Assembly (NCBI GenBank): GCA_903845125.1
Contig: CAIMWS010000258.1
Location: 1-57,520, forward strand
Length of the DNA: 57,520 nt
From: an uncultured Verrucomicrobiota bacterium
Lineage (GTDB): Bacteria > Verrucomicrobiota > Verrucomicrobiia > Limisphaerales > UBA1319
Reading direction: 5' to 3'
Shown one piece after another: positions 46,331 through 54,994 of this stretch. Made by a program: the position numbers and the translations under genes. The stretch's first letter is position 1, and each line of letters opens with the position of its first letter. The notes beneath the pieces are model-generated. The model ran no database searches. It had not been told where the DNA came from and saw only the letters and a program-made list of their open reading frames with translations.

Positions 46331-49300
46331 TTATTGGGGGCGCGGGGATTGGTTGTCCAGCAGCCGGGTGATGGCGCGCTTGAGGGCCATCGCGGCGTCC
46401 GGGTTATACAGGATCAGGATGTCCGCTCCCGCATAGAGCAGGTTGGTGGCGGTGGTGAGTTCCCACCAAAGGGCGCGCTGGCGGAGATCCCCCCATACGG
46501 GCATCTCTTTTTCGGTGGACTTCAGCTCCTTGATTTTGGCGCATTCCTGGCCCGGGGAGACGATCATGGGCGAGGCCAGCATGGCGTCGCCATTGAGGCC
46601 GGTGAAGCGGATCCGTTCCATGACCGAATAAGTGTATTCGATGCCATACCCCATGGCGCCCGTCATGGGATCGATGAGGATCTGCTCCCGCTTGAGGCCC
46701 ATGTTGGTGAGCAGGATGTTCATCTGCTTGGCGATGTTGACATCGATCGGGCTTTGCGAGACGACACAATGCCCGTAGCCCATGGCGGCTCCGGCGATGG
46801 TGCGGTAGTTGTTCTGCTCGGTCCAATTCAGCAGCAGGTTTTCACCCGCACAGGCGGCCGCCACCGCTTTCATGACGTCATTGACCCGGTCAAAATGGTT
46901 GTGCCCGGTGACGATCAGGGGCACGTCCACGGCGGCCAGGATGGATTTGACGGTTTCCACGGCTTGCTCCGCGGTGCGGTTGCCGCGCTCGGGATGGGTG
47001 CCGTCCAGTCGGACGCTGATGAGGTCCGCCCCGTATTTCTTCACGCAAACGCGGGCCATTTCCGCCGGGTCCGACAGCAGGTGGCCATAATGCTCGCGCA
47101 AGATGGGGGGGTATTTCTCGCTGACCACATCAAACACCTCCATGGCCACCAGCGGGGGATGGGGCATTTCCCCCTCCCACAAGTGGAAGGGCATGGCGTT
47201 GGCGCCGCCCACACGGTAGGTGCGGCCGCGCGTGCCGCCCTCGGAGCTCAAGGCGCCCAGCTTGACCGTGCCAACCGGGGTTTCGCAACGGTCCTTGCGA
47301 AGGGGGAAGGAAGTGACCGCCGCAAGGCGCTCCCGGGCGGAGGGCGGGGGCGGTTTGGGGGGCTCCACCTTGGCCAATGCGGCCGGGGTCGGGACCGGGG
47401 CCGGGCGCGCCGCAGGCTCCGCACCCGAGGCATATTTCTGGATCAGGGTGTCCATCAGGCCGCGCAGCAATTCCGCCACGGTGAGGTTTTCAAGCCTTTG
47501 GCGCAGCGGGTCGGGAATGCTTTCGGTGATCCGGACCAGCCAGTCCAGCGGCTGGTTTTTACCGGATGGCGCCGGGGGCCTGTTTTCCGGGGTGGGCGGG
47601 GTTGCGGCCACGGCCACAGCCGGTTGGGGAGTGGCTGCCGCCGCGGGCGGCGCCGTGGCCCCGGCTGGTTTCGGGGCAGGTTCCGCCGCGGGCGCTGGGG
47701 CAGCCTGGGACGCGGTCGGCACGGCCATTTGAGTGCTGGCACTGAGATCGGACATCTTCAACGCCGGATGGCCGGTTTTTTCCATGAACTCGCGGATCAG
47801 CTTGGGATCGGTGGCGATGGTTTCATCGGCGATCTTATCCATCAGGTCCGGCAGGTTCTGTTCCTGGAAGCGCTGGGCGAAATCTTCCGCCAGCAGGTTC
47901 TTCAGCTCCTTGGGCATCCAGATCAGGCGACCGTGTCCGCCCTCCGCGAAGAGGAATTTGCGCGAGGTGAGGAACACCTTGCCACAGCCCATGAACCCCG
48001 GGGTTTGCTGGCCGCCTCCCACACTGCCGGCGAGGGTGGAAAAGGTCATGCCCACGGGGGTCTCACCGGTGAATTCCCGGTTGACCACCATGATGCCGTT
48101 GCACTCGGGCACATAGGCGCAGATCGCCTCGAAGCAGCCGCAACTGGTCATGGGATGGTCCATGATCGAGTAGGCGGAGAAACAGTCGATGGTTTTATGG
48201 CTGTTGGGGAAGACGTAATCGTTCACGCCTTTCCAGATGCCCCGGACGGGATCCAGGCACTCGCCTTTCTGGATCGGCTGGTTCGGGCCGGTTTCGTCGA
48301 TTTCGAAGGCGGCCTTGCCGTCGAGCCAGTTGTAGGCGCCGCACAGGCCCAGGCGCTCCGGCGTGATGACGCACACATGATTGGGCGCGAAGGATTGGCA
48401 GAGCAGGCACGAATAGAAGGTGTCCACCGAATCGTCGGTCATGGAGGCCAACCGGCGGTTGCGGTCCTGGTAGGTTTTGCGTGCCACCACGAGGCGCTTC
48501 TGGACTTCCTCGGCATCGGTGATCAAGGTGACCCTCACCTTGTCCACGATGGCGGGATAGTCGGAAAGGAGCTTCGCGTGGAGGATGTCGCCGTAATGGC
48601 GCAAGCGCAGGCCTTTGGCGAAGCCGGCTTTGGAAACGCGGGTCCAGATAATGTCGCGCTGGCCCATGTGCCAGATGCCTTCGGCGCTGTTCACCAGGTG
48701 ATGGATCTGCCGCTCGAGAATCGGCTCGAAATCCGGCTGCATCTTGCGGCCGGCCACTTCGACCCAGATGGCCAGCGGCAGCGCGCTGCCCGGCTCCACC
48801 TGGTCGATATCCGGCCCCAGGATCTGGATTTCGCCATCGTTGATCTCGTCCAAGTCCACCATGGTGACGAATTCAAAAGCAGCGGTCTTGTTGCCGCCGA
48901 ATTCGACCTGGGCATCGGCTTTGCGGATGCGCTCCCCTTCAAAGGCTGGGCCATAGGGTACCGGAATGGGCACTTTGGTGATCTTGACCTTGCAGCCCCG
49001 GACTTCGAGCGCTTTTTCCACCATGGTTTCATGGGGGACGCTCGAGACGACATGCTCATAGGTGCAGACGCCGGTGGGGAGAATCTGGGGGATGGCGGTG
49101 TCGGCGATGACCGGGAATCCGTAATTGATGGCGCCGGCGGCGACGGCGTATTTGTCCGGGGTCACTTCGCCCAGCGCGAGCACGAAGGCGAAGATACGGT
49201 TCTTATTGTAGCGCAGGTTGGCCTCGAAATCGCCCGGTTTGACGCCGCCGAAGGAAAGGGCGGCCCGGCTGGCAAAACCGAGGGCATAAACCAGGGCTGA

Positions 49301-49918
49301 GACATCCCGGCCGAAGGGCACCAGGCGGGTCGGCCATCCCAGTTGGACGCCCTCCTCGGCCAACTGCTCGGCGAATTGTTTGCCGTCAGTGCAGCCGCCC
49401 ATGAATACGTAAAGGTTCTTTTCCTGGAGTTCGCGGGCAATCTTTACGGCGATCTGGTTGGTGGGGGCGGCGCCGGTGACGGCGGCAAAACCCGGGGCGG
49501 TGCCATCCACGAACTCGATGCCCCTTTCGCGCATGATGATGTCGCTGGCGGCGCCCAGCCAGATACCTTCGACCGGGTTGGGGCCGATGAGGTATTTGCA
49601 GGCCTCGATGATCTCGCAGGCGAACAGGGCGGCGGCGCCGGCGTCGAGGGCCCGGCCCAGGTAGGGCAGCCAGGTCTTCTCGGAAGGGCGCTCCGGCAGC
49701 ATGGCCTTGGCCCGCAACAGGATCCGGCGCAGGTCCACCAGGGTATGGACCGTTTCGCCCAGGAATGAATAGATGATGGGCAGGTGGTAGGCGGTGTCCG
49801 GGAACGCCACCGGGCAGGCCTCGCCCTTCAACGCGATGGCTTCCGCCAGTTTGGCCTCCGCGCGCGCCACCCAGCCAATGGCTCCCTCGATGGCGCTGGA
49901 ACAGATCAGTTTAGACAT
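46331..49918 (-). CDS. acsB-acsD: fused acetyl-CoA synthase (AcsB) and CoFeSP small subunit (AcsD)
   Basis: One 1195-aa frame joins two Wood-Ljungdahl proteins. Residues 1 to about 725 are a complete bacterial-type acetyl-CoA synthase. The A-cluster ligands are Cys504, Cys507, Cys516, Cys526 (YSCLLCQSF, HVCVI, LCGAYN) and the Cys593-Gly594-Cys595 motif (TSCGCFEA), in the same spacing as the Moorella enzyme. Residues about 726-862 are an Ala/Pro-rich linker containing a predicted helical patch (787-830). Residues about 865-1195 are AcsD: GALSSEGGTRGRTYRVGG, MPFHLWEGEMPHPP, DLISVRLDGTHPE, IDPMTGAMGYGIEYTYSVME. No stop or frameshift interrupts the joint, so the fusion looks genuine. The start overlaps the CO dehydrogenase stop by 8 bases. 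Fusing the methyl donor protein to the synthase would keep the partners together. I do not know how widespread this is. Confidence 0.95.
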   Translation of the reverse strand: MSKLICSSAIEGAIGWVARAEAKLAEAIALKGEACPVAFPDTAYHLPIIYSFLGETVHTLVDLRRILLRAKAMLPERPSEKTWLPYLGRALDAGAAALFACEIIEACKYLIGPNPVEGIWLGAASDIIMRERGIEFVDGTAPGFAAVTGAAPTNQIAVKIARELQEKNLYVFMGGCTDGKQFAEQLAEEGVQLGWPTRLVPFGRDVSALVYALGFASRAALSFGGVKPGDFEANLRYNKNRIFAFVLALGEVTPDKYAVAAGAINYGFPVIADTAIPQILPTGVCTYEHVVSSVPHETMVEKALEVRGCKVKITKVPIPVPYGPAFEGERIRKADAQVEFGGNKTAAFEFVTMVDLDEINDGEIQILGPDIDQVEPGSALPLAIWVEVAGRKMQPDFEPILERQIHHLVNSAEGIWHMGQRDIIWTRVSKAGFAKGLRLRHYGDILHAKLLSDYPAIVDKVRVTLITDAEEVQKRLVVARKTYQDRNRRLASMTDDSVDTFYSCLLCQSFAPNHVCVITPERLGLCGAYNWLDGKAAFEIDETGPNQPIQKGECLDPVRGIWKGVNDYVFPNSHKTIDCFSAYSIMDHPMTSCGCFEAICAYVPECNGIMVVNREFTGETPVGMTFSTLAGSVGGGQQTPGFMGCGKVFLTSRKFLFAEGGHGRLIWMPKELKNLLAEDFAQRFQEQNLPDLMDKIADETIATDPKLIREFMEKTGHPALKMSDLSASTQMAVPTASQAAPAPAAEPAPKPAGATAPPAAAATPQPAVAVAATPPTPENRPPAPSGKNQPLDWLVRITESIPDPLRQRLENLTVAELLRGLMDTLIQKYASGAEPAARPAPVPTPAALAKVEPPKPPPPSARERLAAVTSFPLRKDRCETPVGTVKLGALSSEGGTRGRTYRVGGANAMPFHLWEGEMPHPPLVAMEVFDVVSEKYPPILREHYGHLLSDPAEMARVCVKKYGADLISVRLDGTHPERGNRTAEQAVETVKSILAAVDVPLIVTGHNHFDRVNDVMKAVAAACAGENLLLNWTEQNNYRTIAGAAMGYGHCVVSQSPIDVNIAKQMNILLTNMGLKREQILIDPMTGAMGYGIEYTYSVMERIRFTGLNGDAMLASPMIVSPGQECAKIKELKSTEKEMPVWGDLRQRALWWELTTATNLLYAGADILILYNPDAAMALKRAITRLLDNQSPRPQ

Positions 49919-51887
49919 GGAGTTCCCTCCGGTCTTTCATATCGTAAAGCTTGCGTTCGGTTTTGCGGTTGATGCCGAGCTTGTCGCGCCGGCGGTTGAT
50001 GATCTCCATGATGAGCTCCGCCGCCTGGACGGGATCGGAGCAGACGTGGAAGGAGGCGCCAAAGAGGTCCCGGGTGTCCTGGTTGAGGTAGCGGGTCACG
50101 TTTTCGGATCCGCTGATATGGAACGGGTGCCCCAGGATCACATCCACGCCGGAGGCCACAAAATAGCAGCCGATGGCGATGGCTTTTTCGCTCATCCATT
50201 CGGGGGCCACCCCCACTACCGGCACTTCGGAGAGATCGTCGCCCAGGCCACCTTCATTCACGACTTCGGTGGCGGCCTCCAGCAGGCGCGAGTTATCCAC
50301 GCAGCTGCCCATGTGCAGCACGGGCGGGATGCCGACCGCCTCGCACACTTCCCGGAAGCCGGGACCCGCCAGTTCCAAGGCGGTTTCCGGCGTCAGCATC
50401 CCTTCCTTGGCGGAAGCGATCGCCGCACAGCCGGTTTTGAGGACGATGAATTCCTTTTGGACCAGCTCGCGGGTGAGGATGTTGATGTAGGAATCGGTTT
50501 TGGCGCGGGGATTGTTGCAGCCCACAATGCCCACGATGCCTTTGATGCGGCCCTGGATGATGGCATCGTTCAAGGGCCGGAACGAGGCGCGGAAGGTGCC
50601 GCCCAGCATGTATTTGATCGCCGCCACGCTGAAGCCGGCCACGAGCGGCTTGGAAACCTGCGGGATGAGGACTTTGAGCGGGTCGCGGTGGCGGTAGTTG
50701 GCGATGGCGCGCAGGATCAGTTGCTTGGCGCTATCCAGGGCGTGCTCTTCGTCGAAGGCCATGTGCACCGCGCCGATGGTTTTGGCCATGTCACTGGTGG
50801 ACACCACCTCGGTATGGTAGCTCTTGGCGACCTCCGGCAGGCTCGGCATGCAGCATTGCACATCGGTGATCAGCATTTCCACCGCGCCGGTGATGATGGC
50901 CAGTTCCTGCTGCAGGAAATTGCCCGCCACCGGAATGCCGTGGCGGATCAGGATCTCATTGGCGGTGCAGCAAATTCCGGCCAGGGTCAAACCGTCGGCG
51001 CCGGCGGCTTTGACCGCCGCGAGGATCTCCGGATCGTGGGAGGCGATGGCGAGCATCTCGCTCAAGGCGGGTTCGTGGCCGTGGACCACCAGGTTCACCG
51101 TGCGCTCTCCCAGGACCCCCAGGTTGGCGGAACTGCGGACCGGGGAGGGGCTCCCGAACAAAATGTCGGAAACGATGGAGGCCACCCGGGAACCGCCCCA
51201 GCCATCGGCCAGCGAGGTGCGCAAGGCATGAAGGAGGAGGTTGCGGTAATCGTGGTCTACGCCGATGTTGGTGCGGTGGAGGCTTTCCACCACCATGCGG
51301 TCGATGCCGGTGGGCTGGGATTTGCGCTGGCGCCAGATGCCCTGGCGGCGGAGGGGCGCCAGCTTCAAGGTTTGGAGTGGACCCTCCTGCAGGGTGAATT
51401 CGGAAAGCATGAGGTTGGCCAGGTCCAGTGCCACCGCGGGCGCCTCACGGTCCTTTTCCTCCACTCCGTATTGGCGGGCGGCGGCGCGCAGCTTCTGCTC
51501 ATCGGCAAGGCGATAATAGCCGCCATGCCCCTCGGCCACTTTCTTCAGCAGGAGCACGAGGTGGCGCGCATGGTCGGAGTGGGCGGCCGTGCCGCTGGCC
51601 ACCTCGCGCAGGTAATTACGCGCGACGATGGCATCCGCATCGGCCCCGCACACTCCGCGGGGTGCTTTGGGGGTGATGCGGCAAGGCCCCATGTAACAGA
51701 GGCGGCAGCAGACGCCGCTCTTGCCGAAGGTGCACTGGTTCCGCTGGGTTTCCAGCCGGGTAAAGCAGGTGTCCACTCCCTCATCCAGGGATTTTTGGAG
51801 GATTTTGAGGGAGGCCAGGTCCGTGACCCGGTCGGCCAGGTTGGCGGCGAGTGCGGGCGGGGGGGCGGTACGAGTGGTTTCGTTCAT
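49911..51887 (-). CDS. acsA: anaerobic carbon-monoxide dehydrogenase catalytic subunit
   Basis: Nickel-iron CO dehydrogenase; reduces CO2 to CO for acetyl-CoA synthesis or oxidises CO. The 658-aa product has Cys52 and Cys60 (D-cluster), then Cys61, Cys64, Cys69 and Cys80 (B-cluster) in QCTFGKSGVCCRLCYMGPC and GVCGA. The C-cluster ligands are all recognisable in order: His in VHGHEPALSE, GICCTANE, DVQCCMPS, VGCNNPR, TGCAA and GSCVDN. The start at 51887 (MNETTRTAPPP) gives a normal length; the frame extends to 52013 with no support. The next gene is the synthase fusion, overlapping by 8 bases, and a CooC ATPase precedes it. The symbol cooS would be equally valid. Confidence 0.96.
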   Translation of the reverse strand: MNETTRTAPPPALAANLADRVTDLASLKILQKSLDEGVDTCFTRLETQRNQCTFGKSGVCCRLCYMGPCRITPKAPRGVCGADADAIVARNYLREVASGTAAHSDHARHLVLLLKKVAEGHGGYYRLADEQKLRAAARQYGVEEKDREAPAVALDLANLMLSEFTLQEGPLQTLKLAPLRRQGIWRQRKSQPTGIDRMVVESLHRTNIGVDHDYRNLLLHALRTSLADGWGGSRVASIVSDILFGSPSPVRSSANLGVLGERTVNLVVHGHEPALSEMLAIASHDPEILAAVKAAGADGLTLAGICCTANEILIRHGIPVAGNFLQQELAIITGAVEMLITDVQCCMPSLPEVAKSYHTEVVSTSDMAKTIGAVHMAFDEEHALDSAKQLILRAIANYRHRDPLKVLIPQVSKPLVAGFSVAAIKYMLGGTFRASFRPLNDAIIQGRIKGIVGIVGCNNPRAKTDSYINILTRELVQKEFIVLKTGCAAIASAKEGMLTPETALELAGPGFREVCEAVGIPPVLHMGSCVDNSRLLEAATEVVNEGGLGDDLSEVPVVGVAPEWMSEKAIAIGCYFVASGVDVILGHPFHISGSENVTRYLNQDTRDLFGASFHVCSDPVQAAELIMEIINRRRDKLGINRKTERKLYDMKDRRELHV

Positions 51888-52002
51888 ATTAAGGTCGGGG
51901 GTTGTTACCAGGTCCCATTCAATCCGCTGGGCTTGGTATTGAATGCAACGTGGATTAGGGGCATGGGTTGACTGGGTGTTGGCGGCGTGGCTTGAGGATG
52001 GG

Positions 52003-52767
52003 TCATGGCACACCGGCTTGGGCTAGAAGCCGGTCCATGCCGGCCACGACCTGATTGTCGGGCGAAAGGCTTCGGAGCGGGGTGCGGGCCTCCGCGAACC
52101 GGGCCACCTCCGCATCATCCGGCAGGCCAACCAGCAGGCTGGCGCCGATTTCCGCCTGGAGTTTGGCGGCAGACGCGGGCAGCACCCCATCGCGCAAGCG
52201 GTTGACCACCACGGCGAGTTGCTTGATTTTAACCTCCATTTCCCTGGCCAGGCCGAACAGCCGCCGGACCGTTTCCAAGCCTTGGGCGGAGGGGTCCGTC
52301 ACCATGATCATCAGGTCCAGCTTGCGCACGATGCGGCGGGAAAGATTTTCCAGGCCGGCTTCGTTGTCGATCACCACGTAGGGATAATCGTCAGCCAGCT
52401 CGCCGAGGGTGGCGCGCAGGGCGTTGTTGGCGTAGCAATAGCAGCCGGGACCTTCCGGGCGGCCCATGGCGAGGAGGTCGAAATCGCTGGCTTCCACCAG
52501 GCTTTGGGCGATCTTCAACTGCAGCAGTTCCTGCTTGGCCACCCCGGTGGTGCGGCCTTCGCCCGCCAAAATACGGGCCTCCTCCCGGACGCCGCCCACG
52601 GTGTGCTCCACCCGCACCCCCAAGGCGGCGTCCAGGCAGCTATTGGGATCGGCGTCCACCGCGAGGACGGGTTTGCGGCCGGCGGCAACCAGGCGCAGCA
52701 CGGCCAGGGCCGAGAGGGTGGTCTTGCCCACGCCGCCTTTACCAGTGATGGCGATCGTGTAGGACAT
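52003..52767 (-). CDS. cooC: CooC-type nickel-insertion ATPase
   Basis: Accessory ATPase for maturation of the nickel centre of CO dehydrogenase or acetyl-CoA synthase. The 254-aa MinD-like protein has the deviant Walker A GKGGVGKTT (9-17), LAVDADPNSCLDAALG, the metal-binding CXC pair Cys109/Cys111 (GPGCYCYANN) that bridges the dimer in CooC proteins, and VIDNEAGLENLSRR. Its ATG shares a base with the preceding stop (TGATG). It is directly upstream of the CO dehydrogenase gene with a 115-base gap, so CooC is the likelier of the two ATPases to serve that enzyme. An upstream in-frame extension to 53130 is a shadow of the methyltransferase gene. Confidence 0.92.
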   Translation of the reverse strand: MSYTIAITGKGGVGKTTLSALAVLRLVAAGRKPVLAVDADPNSCLDAALGVRVEHTVGGVREEARILAGEGRTTGVAKQELLQLKIAQSLVEASDFDLLAMGRPEGPGCYCYANNALRATLGELADDYPYVVIDNEAGLENLSRRIVRKLDLMIMVTDPSAQGLETVRRLFGLAREMEVKIKQLAVVVNRLRDGVLPASAAKLQAEIGASLLVGLPDDAEVARFAEARTPLRSLSPDNQVVAGMDRLLAQAGVP

Positions 52768-53840
52768 CAGAAACCGTGTTTGGCGCGCAGGGCTTTGGAA
52801 AGCAGGCCCAGGGTTTGGATCACTTTTTCGGCGTCCGCTGGTTCCATGGAACCGGTGCCGCAGGACGGGGTAATGACCGCCTGCTCGGCAATCAGCTTGC
52901 GGTCGATGCCTTGGGCGGCCAGGTGATCGGCCACTTTCTCGAAATGGGCCACCAGGGAATCCACGCTTTGCTGGCGGATGGCGGGGGAGGTCGGCACGAC
53001 GCCCCAAGCCAAAGCCCCACCGCGCTCCAGGTGCTTTTTCACGGCGGCCGGATACATGGCGATGGTCTCGCCGAAGCCGAAGGCATCGAAGTTCAAAAGG
53101 TCCACCCCGGCGTCCACCAGGATGCTCCATTCAGTGTTGCCGCAGCAATGGATGCCCGCCAGGCCGCCTTCCGCATGCACCGCATCGATGACCTCCTTGA
53201 GGTGGGCTACGACATCTTCGCGCTTGACCGAGACGTAGGTGGAGCTTCCGAAGGCGGAAAGGATCGGTTCATCGATGAAACAGATGAGTTGGTCGGCCAG
53301 GGATTTGAATTTCTGAAGCTGCCAGCGGCATTTCATGGCCAGGGCCTTGATGATGACGTCGCGGAACTCCTCGTTGTAATAGATGGCGCGCTTGTTCTCG
53401 TCCACAATCGTCAGGGCGAACGAGCAGGGGCCAGTGGTCTGCACTTTCAGGAACGGGAGTTTGGAGCCACGGGCTTTCAGTCGTTTTTCCAGGGCGTAGA
53501 TGCCCCGTGAAAACTCCGGGCTGATGGCCAGCGGCGAAAAGTCGCCGGTTCCCGCGGGGGCTTCGGTGGCCGCCATGTAGGCTTCATAAAAAGCAGCAAA
53601 GGCTTCGGAGTAGTCCTTGGAGGTGTCGAAAAACATGCGGCCCTTGACGCGGTCGATCTCGACGCAAGGCAGGCCTTCCGAATACTGGATTTCCATCTGC
53701 TCGTTGATGCCCAGACGCGGCAGTTGGGGCCAGATGGGCGCTTCGGTCAGATTGGTGAGGATCAGATCCACCGCTTGGTCAGGATCGGTGTATGGCAGGC
53801 TGCCGATGGCAGTGGCCAGGAATCTTGGATTAAAACTCAT
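52767..53840 (-). CDS. MetE/UroD-fold methyltransferase in the acs operon, candidate corrinoid-dependent methionine synthase
   Basis: A 357-aa protein of the uroporphyrinogen decarboxylase / cobalamin-independent methionine synthase superfamily. It starts with FLATAIGSLPYTDPDQAVDL, the usual opening of stand-alone MetE-core proteins. Probable zinc ligands are His231 and Cys233 (GIHCCGN) and Cys327 (TPSCGTGSM), matching the HxC...C set of methionine synthases. The N-terminal domain of full-length MetE is absent. Stand-alone core MetE proteins of some anaerobes take the methyl group from a methylcorrinoid protein instead of folate. Position between the two CooC-type genes and CO dehydrogenase suggests the donor here is methyl-CoFeSP, but substrate and even the direction are inference. 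It could alternatively be another UroD-type corrinoid methyltransferase. Confidence 0.8.
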   Translation of the reverse strand: MSFNPRFLATAIGSLPYTDPDQAVDLILTNLTEAPIWPQLPRLGINEQMEIQYSEGLPCVEIDRVKGRMFFDTSKDYSEAFAAFYEAYMAATEAPAGTGDFSPLAISPEFSRGIYALEKRLKARGSKLPFLKVQTTGPCSFALTIVDENKRAIYYNEEFRDVIIKALAMKCRWQLQKFKSLADQLICFIDEPILSAFGSSTYVSVKREDVVAHLKEVIDAVHAEGGLAGIHCCGNTEWSILVDAGVDLLNFDAFGFGETIAMYPAAVKKHLERGGALAWGVVPTSPAIRQQSVDSLVAHFEKVADHLAAQGIDRKLIAEQAVITPSCGTGSMEPADAEKVIQTLGLLSKALRAKHGF

Positions 53841-53909
53841 GGATAGTCCTTGTTATGGGTTGGGGTTGGCTGGTTTGGAAAATGGGTTCGCGCTTTGCGG
53901 GACGGTGGA

Positions 53910-54116
53910 TCACGTGGAACGGGGCTTGCCACAGCCGTCGCTGAGGCGGGTCAATTCGGAGCGTTTCAAGGCGAGTTGCAATTCCAGCTGGTCCAAGGCC
54001 TGGCGCGGCGTGGTGGCTGGATTTTTTTCGAGCTGCTCGATCTGGTCCTCCAAATCGCCGATTTCCGCGATCAGGCGGGCGTATTTCGCGCGGCTGATAT
54101 CGTTCATGTCGCTCAT
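53910..54116 (-). CDS. small coiled-coil protein of the acs operon, 68 aa
   Basis: Its ATG overlaps the upstream ATPase stop (ATGA), which strongly suggests a real, co-translated gene. The product is MSDMNDISRAKYARLIAEIG followed by DLEDQIEQLEKN and ALDQLELQLALKRSELTRL, a heptad-like pattern forming two helices. A single cysteine sits near the end (DGCGKPRST). There is no signal peptide. I do not recognise a family. A structural or adaptor role in CODH/ACS maturation is only a guess from the neighbours. The next gene follows after 69 bases. Confidence 0.7.
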   Translation of the reverse strand: MSDMNDISRAKYARLIAEIGDLEDQIEQLEKNPATTPRQALDQLELQLALKRSELTRLSDGCGKPRST

Positions 54117-54886
54117 GGTTTTTTCAAGTTGGACAGGATTTGCTCCAGGCTTTTGACCATTTCCGGGCCGGCCTGATCCAGCACCGGGCCACCGCGCTGA
54201 TTGGCGCTGCGGATCTCCTCCGACCAGGGAATGGAGCCGGCCAGCACCTGGCCGGGCAGGTGGCTGAGGATGAAGGCTTCATCGGCGGGGGCGGTGACTT
54301 TGCTGGCGACCAGCCGGATATCTTTCAGGCCAATTTCGCTCCCCATGCGGAGGATGCGGCGGGCGGAATCCAAGGCCCGCAGGCTCGGTTCCACCATCAC
54401 CAGCAGAGTATGCACCCCGCGGGCGGTGCCCCGGCCAAGATGCTCGATCCCCGCCTCCATATCCAGGATCACGGTGTCATTCCGGCGCAGGACAAGATCC
54501 GCCACCAGGGCCTTGATCAACACGCTTTCCGGGCACGCACAGCCGGACCCGCCGGCTTCAATAGCCCCCAGCACGAGCAGGTTAACACCCTGGATTTTAA
54601 CCCCATAACCATCGGCGATGTCCGACACTTCGGGGTTGAGTTTGAACATCTGGCCATACTGCTTGACCTTGGCGCCCGTCCGCTCTTCCACCAATTCTTT
54701 CTGCCGGGAAATAGGGATGATTTTCTCCAGTTCCGCCGGGGTAGCCCCCAAAACGGCCGCCAGGTTGCCATCCGGATCCGCATCGACGGCCAGGACACGG
54801 TGTCCCCGCCGGGCTTGGATGAGCGCCAGCGCGGCCGCCAGGGTTGATTTCCCCGTTCCGCCTTTGCCTGCAATGGCCAATTTCAT
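54113..54886 (-). CDS. AcsF/CooC-type maturation ATPase, second copy
   Basis: A 257-aa MinD-family ATPase with deviant Walker A GKGGTGKST (7-15), LAVDADPDGNLAAVLG, the CXC metal pair Cys116/Cys118 (GSGCACPES) and VILDMEAGIEHLGRG. The MEAGIEHLGRGTA block and the ISRQKELVEERTGA segment resemble the AcsF/CooC proteins of acetogens more closely than the other copy does. Two such ATPases in one operon fit separate maturation of acetyl-CoA synthase and CO dehydrogenase. Assignment of which serves which is inference. Confidence 0.92.
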   Translation of the reverse strand: MKLAIAGKGGTGKSTLAAALALIQARRGHRVLAVDADPDGNLAAVLGATPAELEKIIPISRQKELVEERTGAKVKQYGQMFKLNPEVSDIADGYGVKIQGVNLLVLGAIEAGGSGCACPESVLIKALVADLVLRRNDTVILDMEAGIEHLGRGTARGVHTLLVMVEPSLRALDSARRILRMGSEIGLKDIRLVASKVTAPADEAFILSHLPGQVLAGSIPWSEEIRSANQRGGPVLDQAGPEMVKSLEQILSNLKKP

Positions 54887-54994
54887 GTGTTTTGTGTCCC
54901 AGGCCGGCTTGTGGCTGGTTCCGCCAGCCAGCGAATCGCCCTGCCGGGCGGCCGCCAGAAAGCCGACGCCGTGTGTGCCATGAGACTAGCCTAA

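Noticed and set aside
46334..49300. 988-codon open frame on the plus strand opposite the AcsB-AcsD gene
   Set aside because: Mirror of a high-GC coding frame; the product is His/Gly-rich without motifs, while the minus strand encodes a clear acetyl-CoA synthase.
49794..51971. 725-codon plus-strand frame opposite CO dehydrogenase
   Set aside because: Same mirror effect; the minus strand carries all CO dehydrogenase metal ligands.
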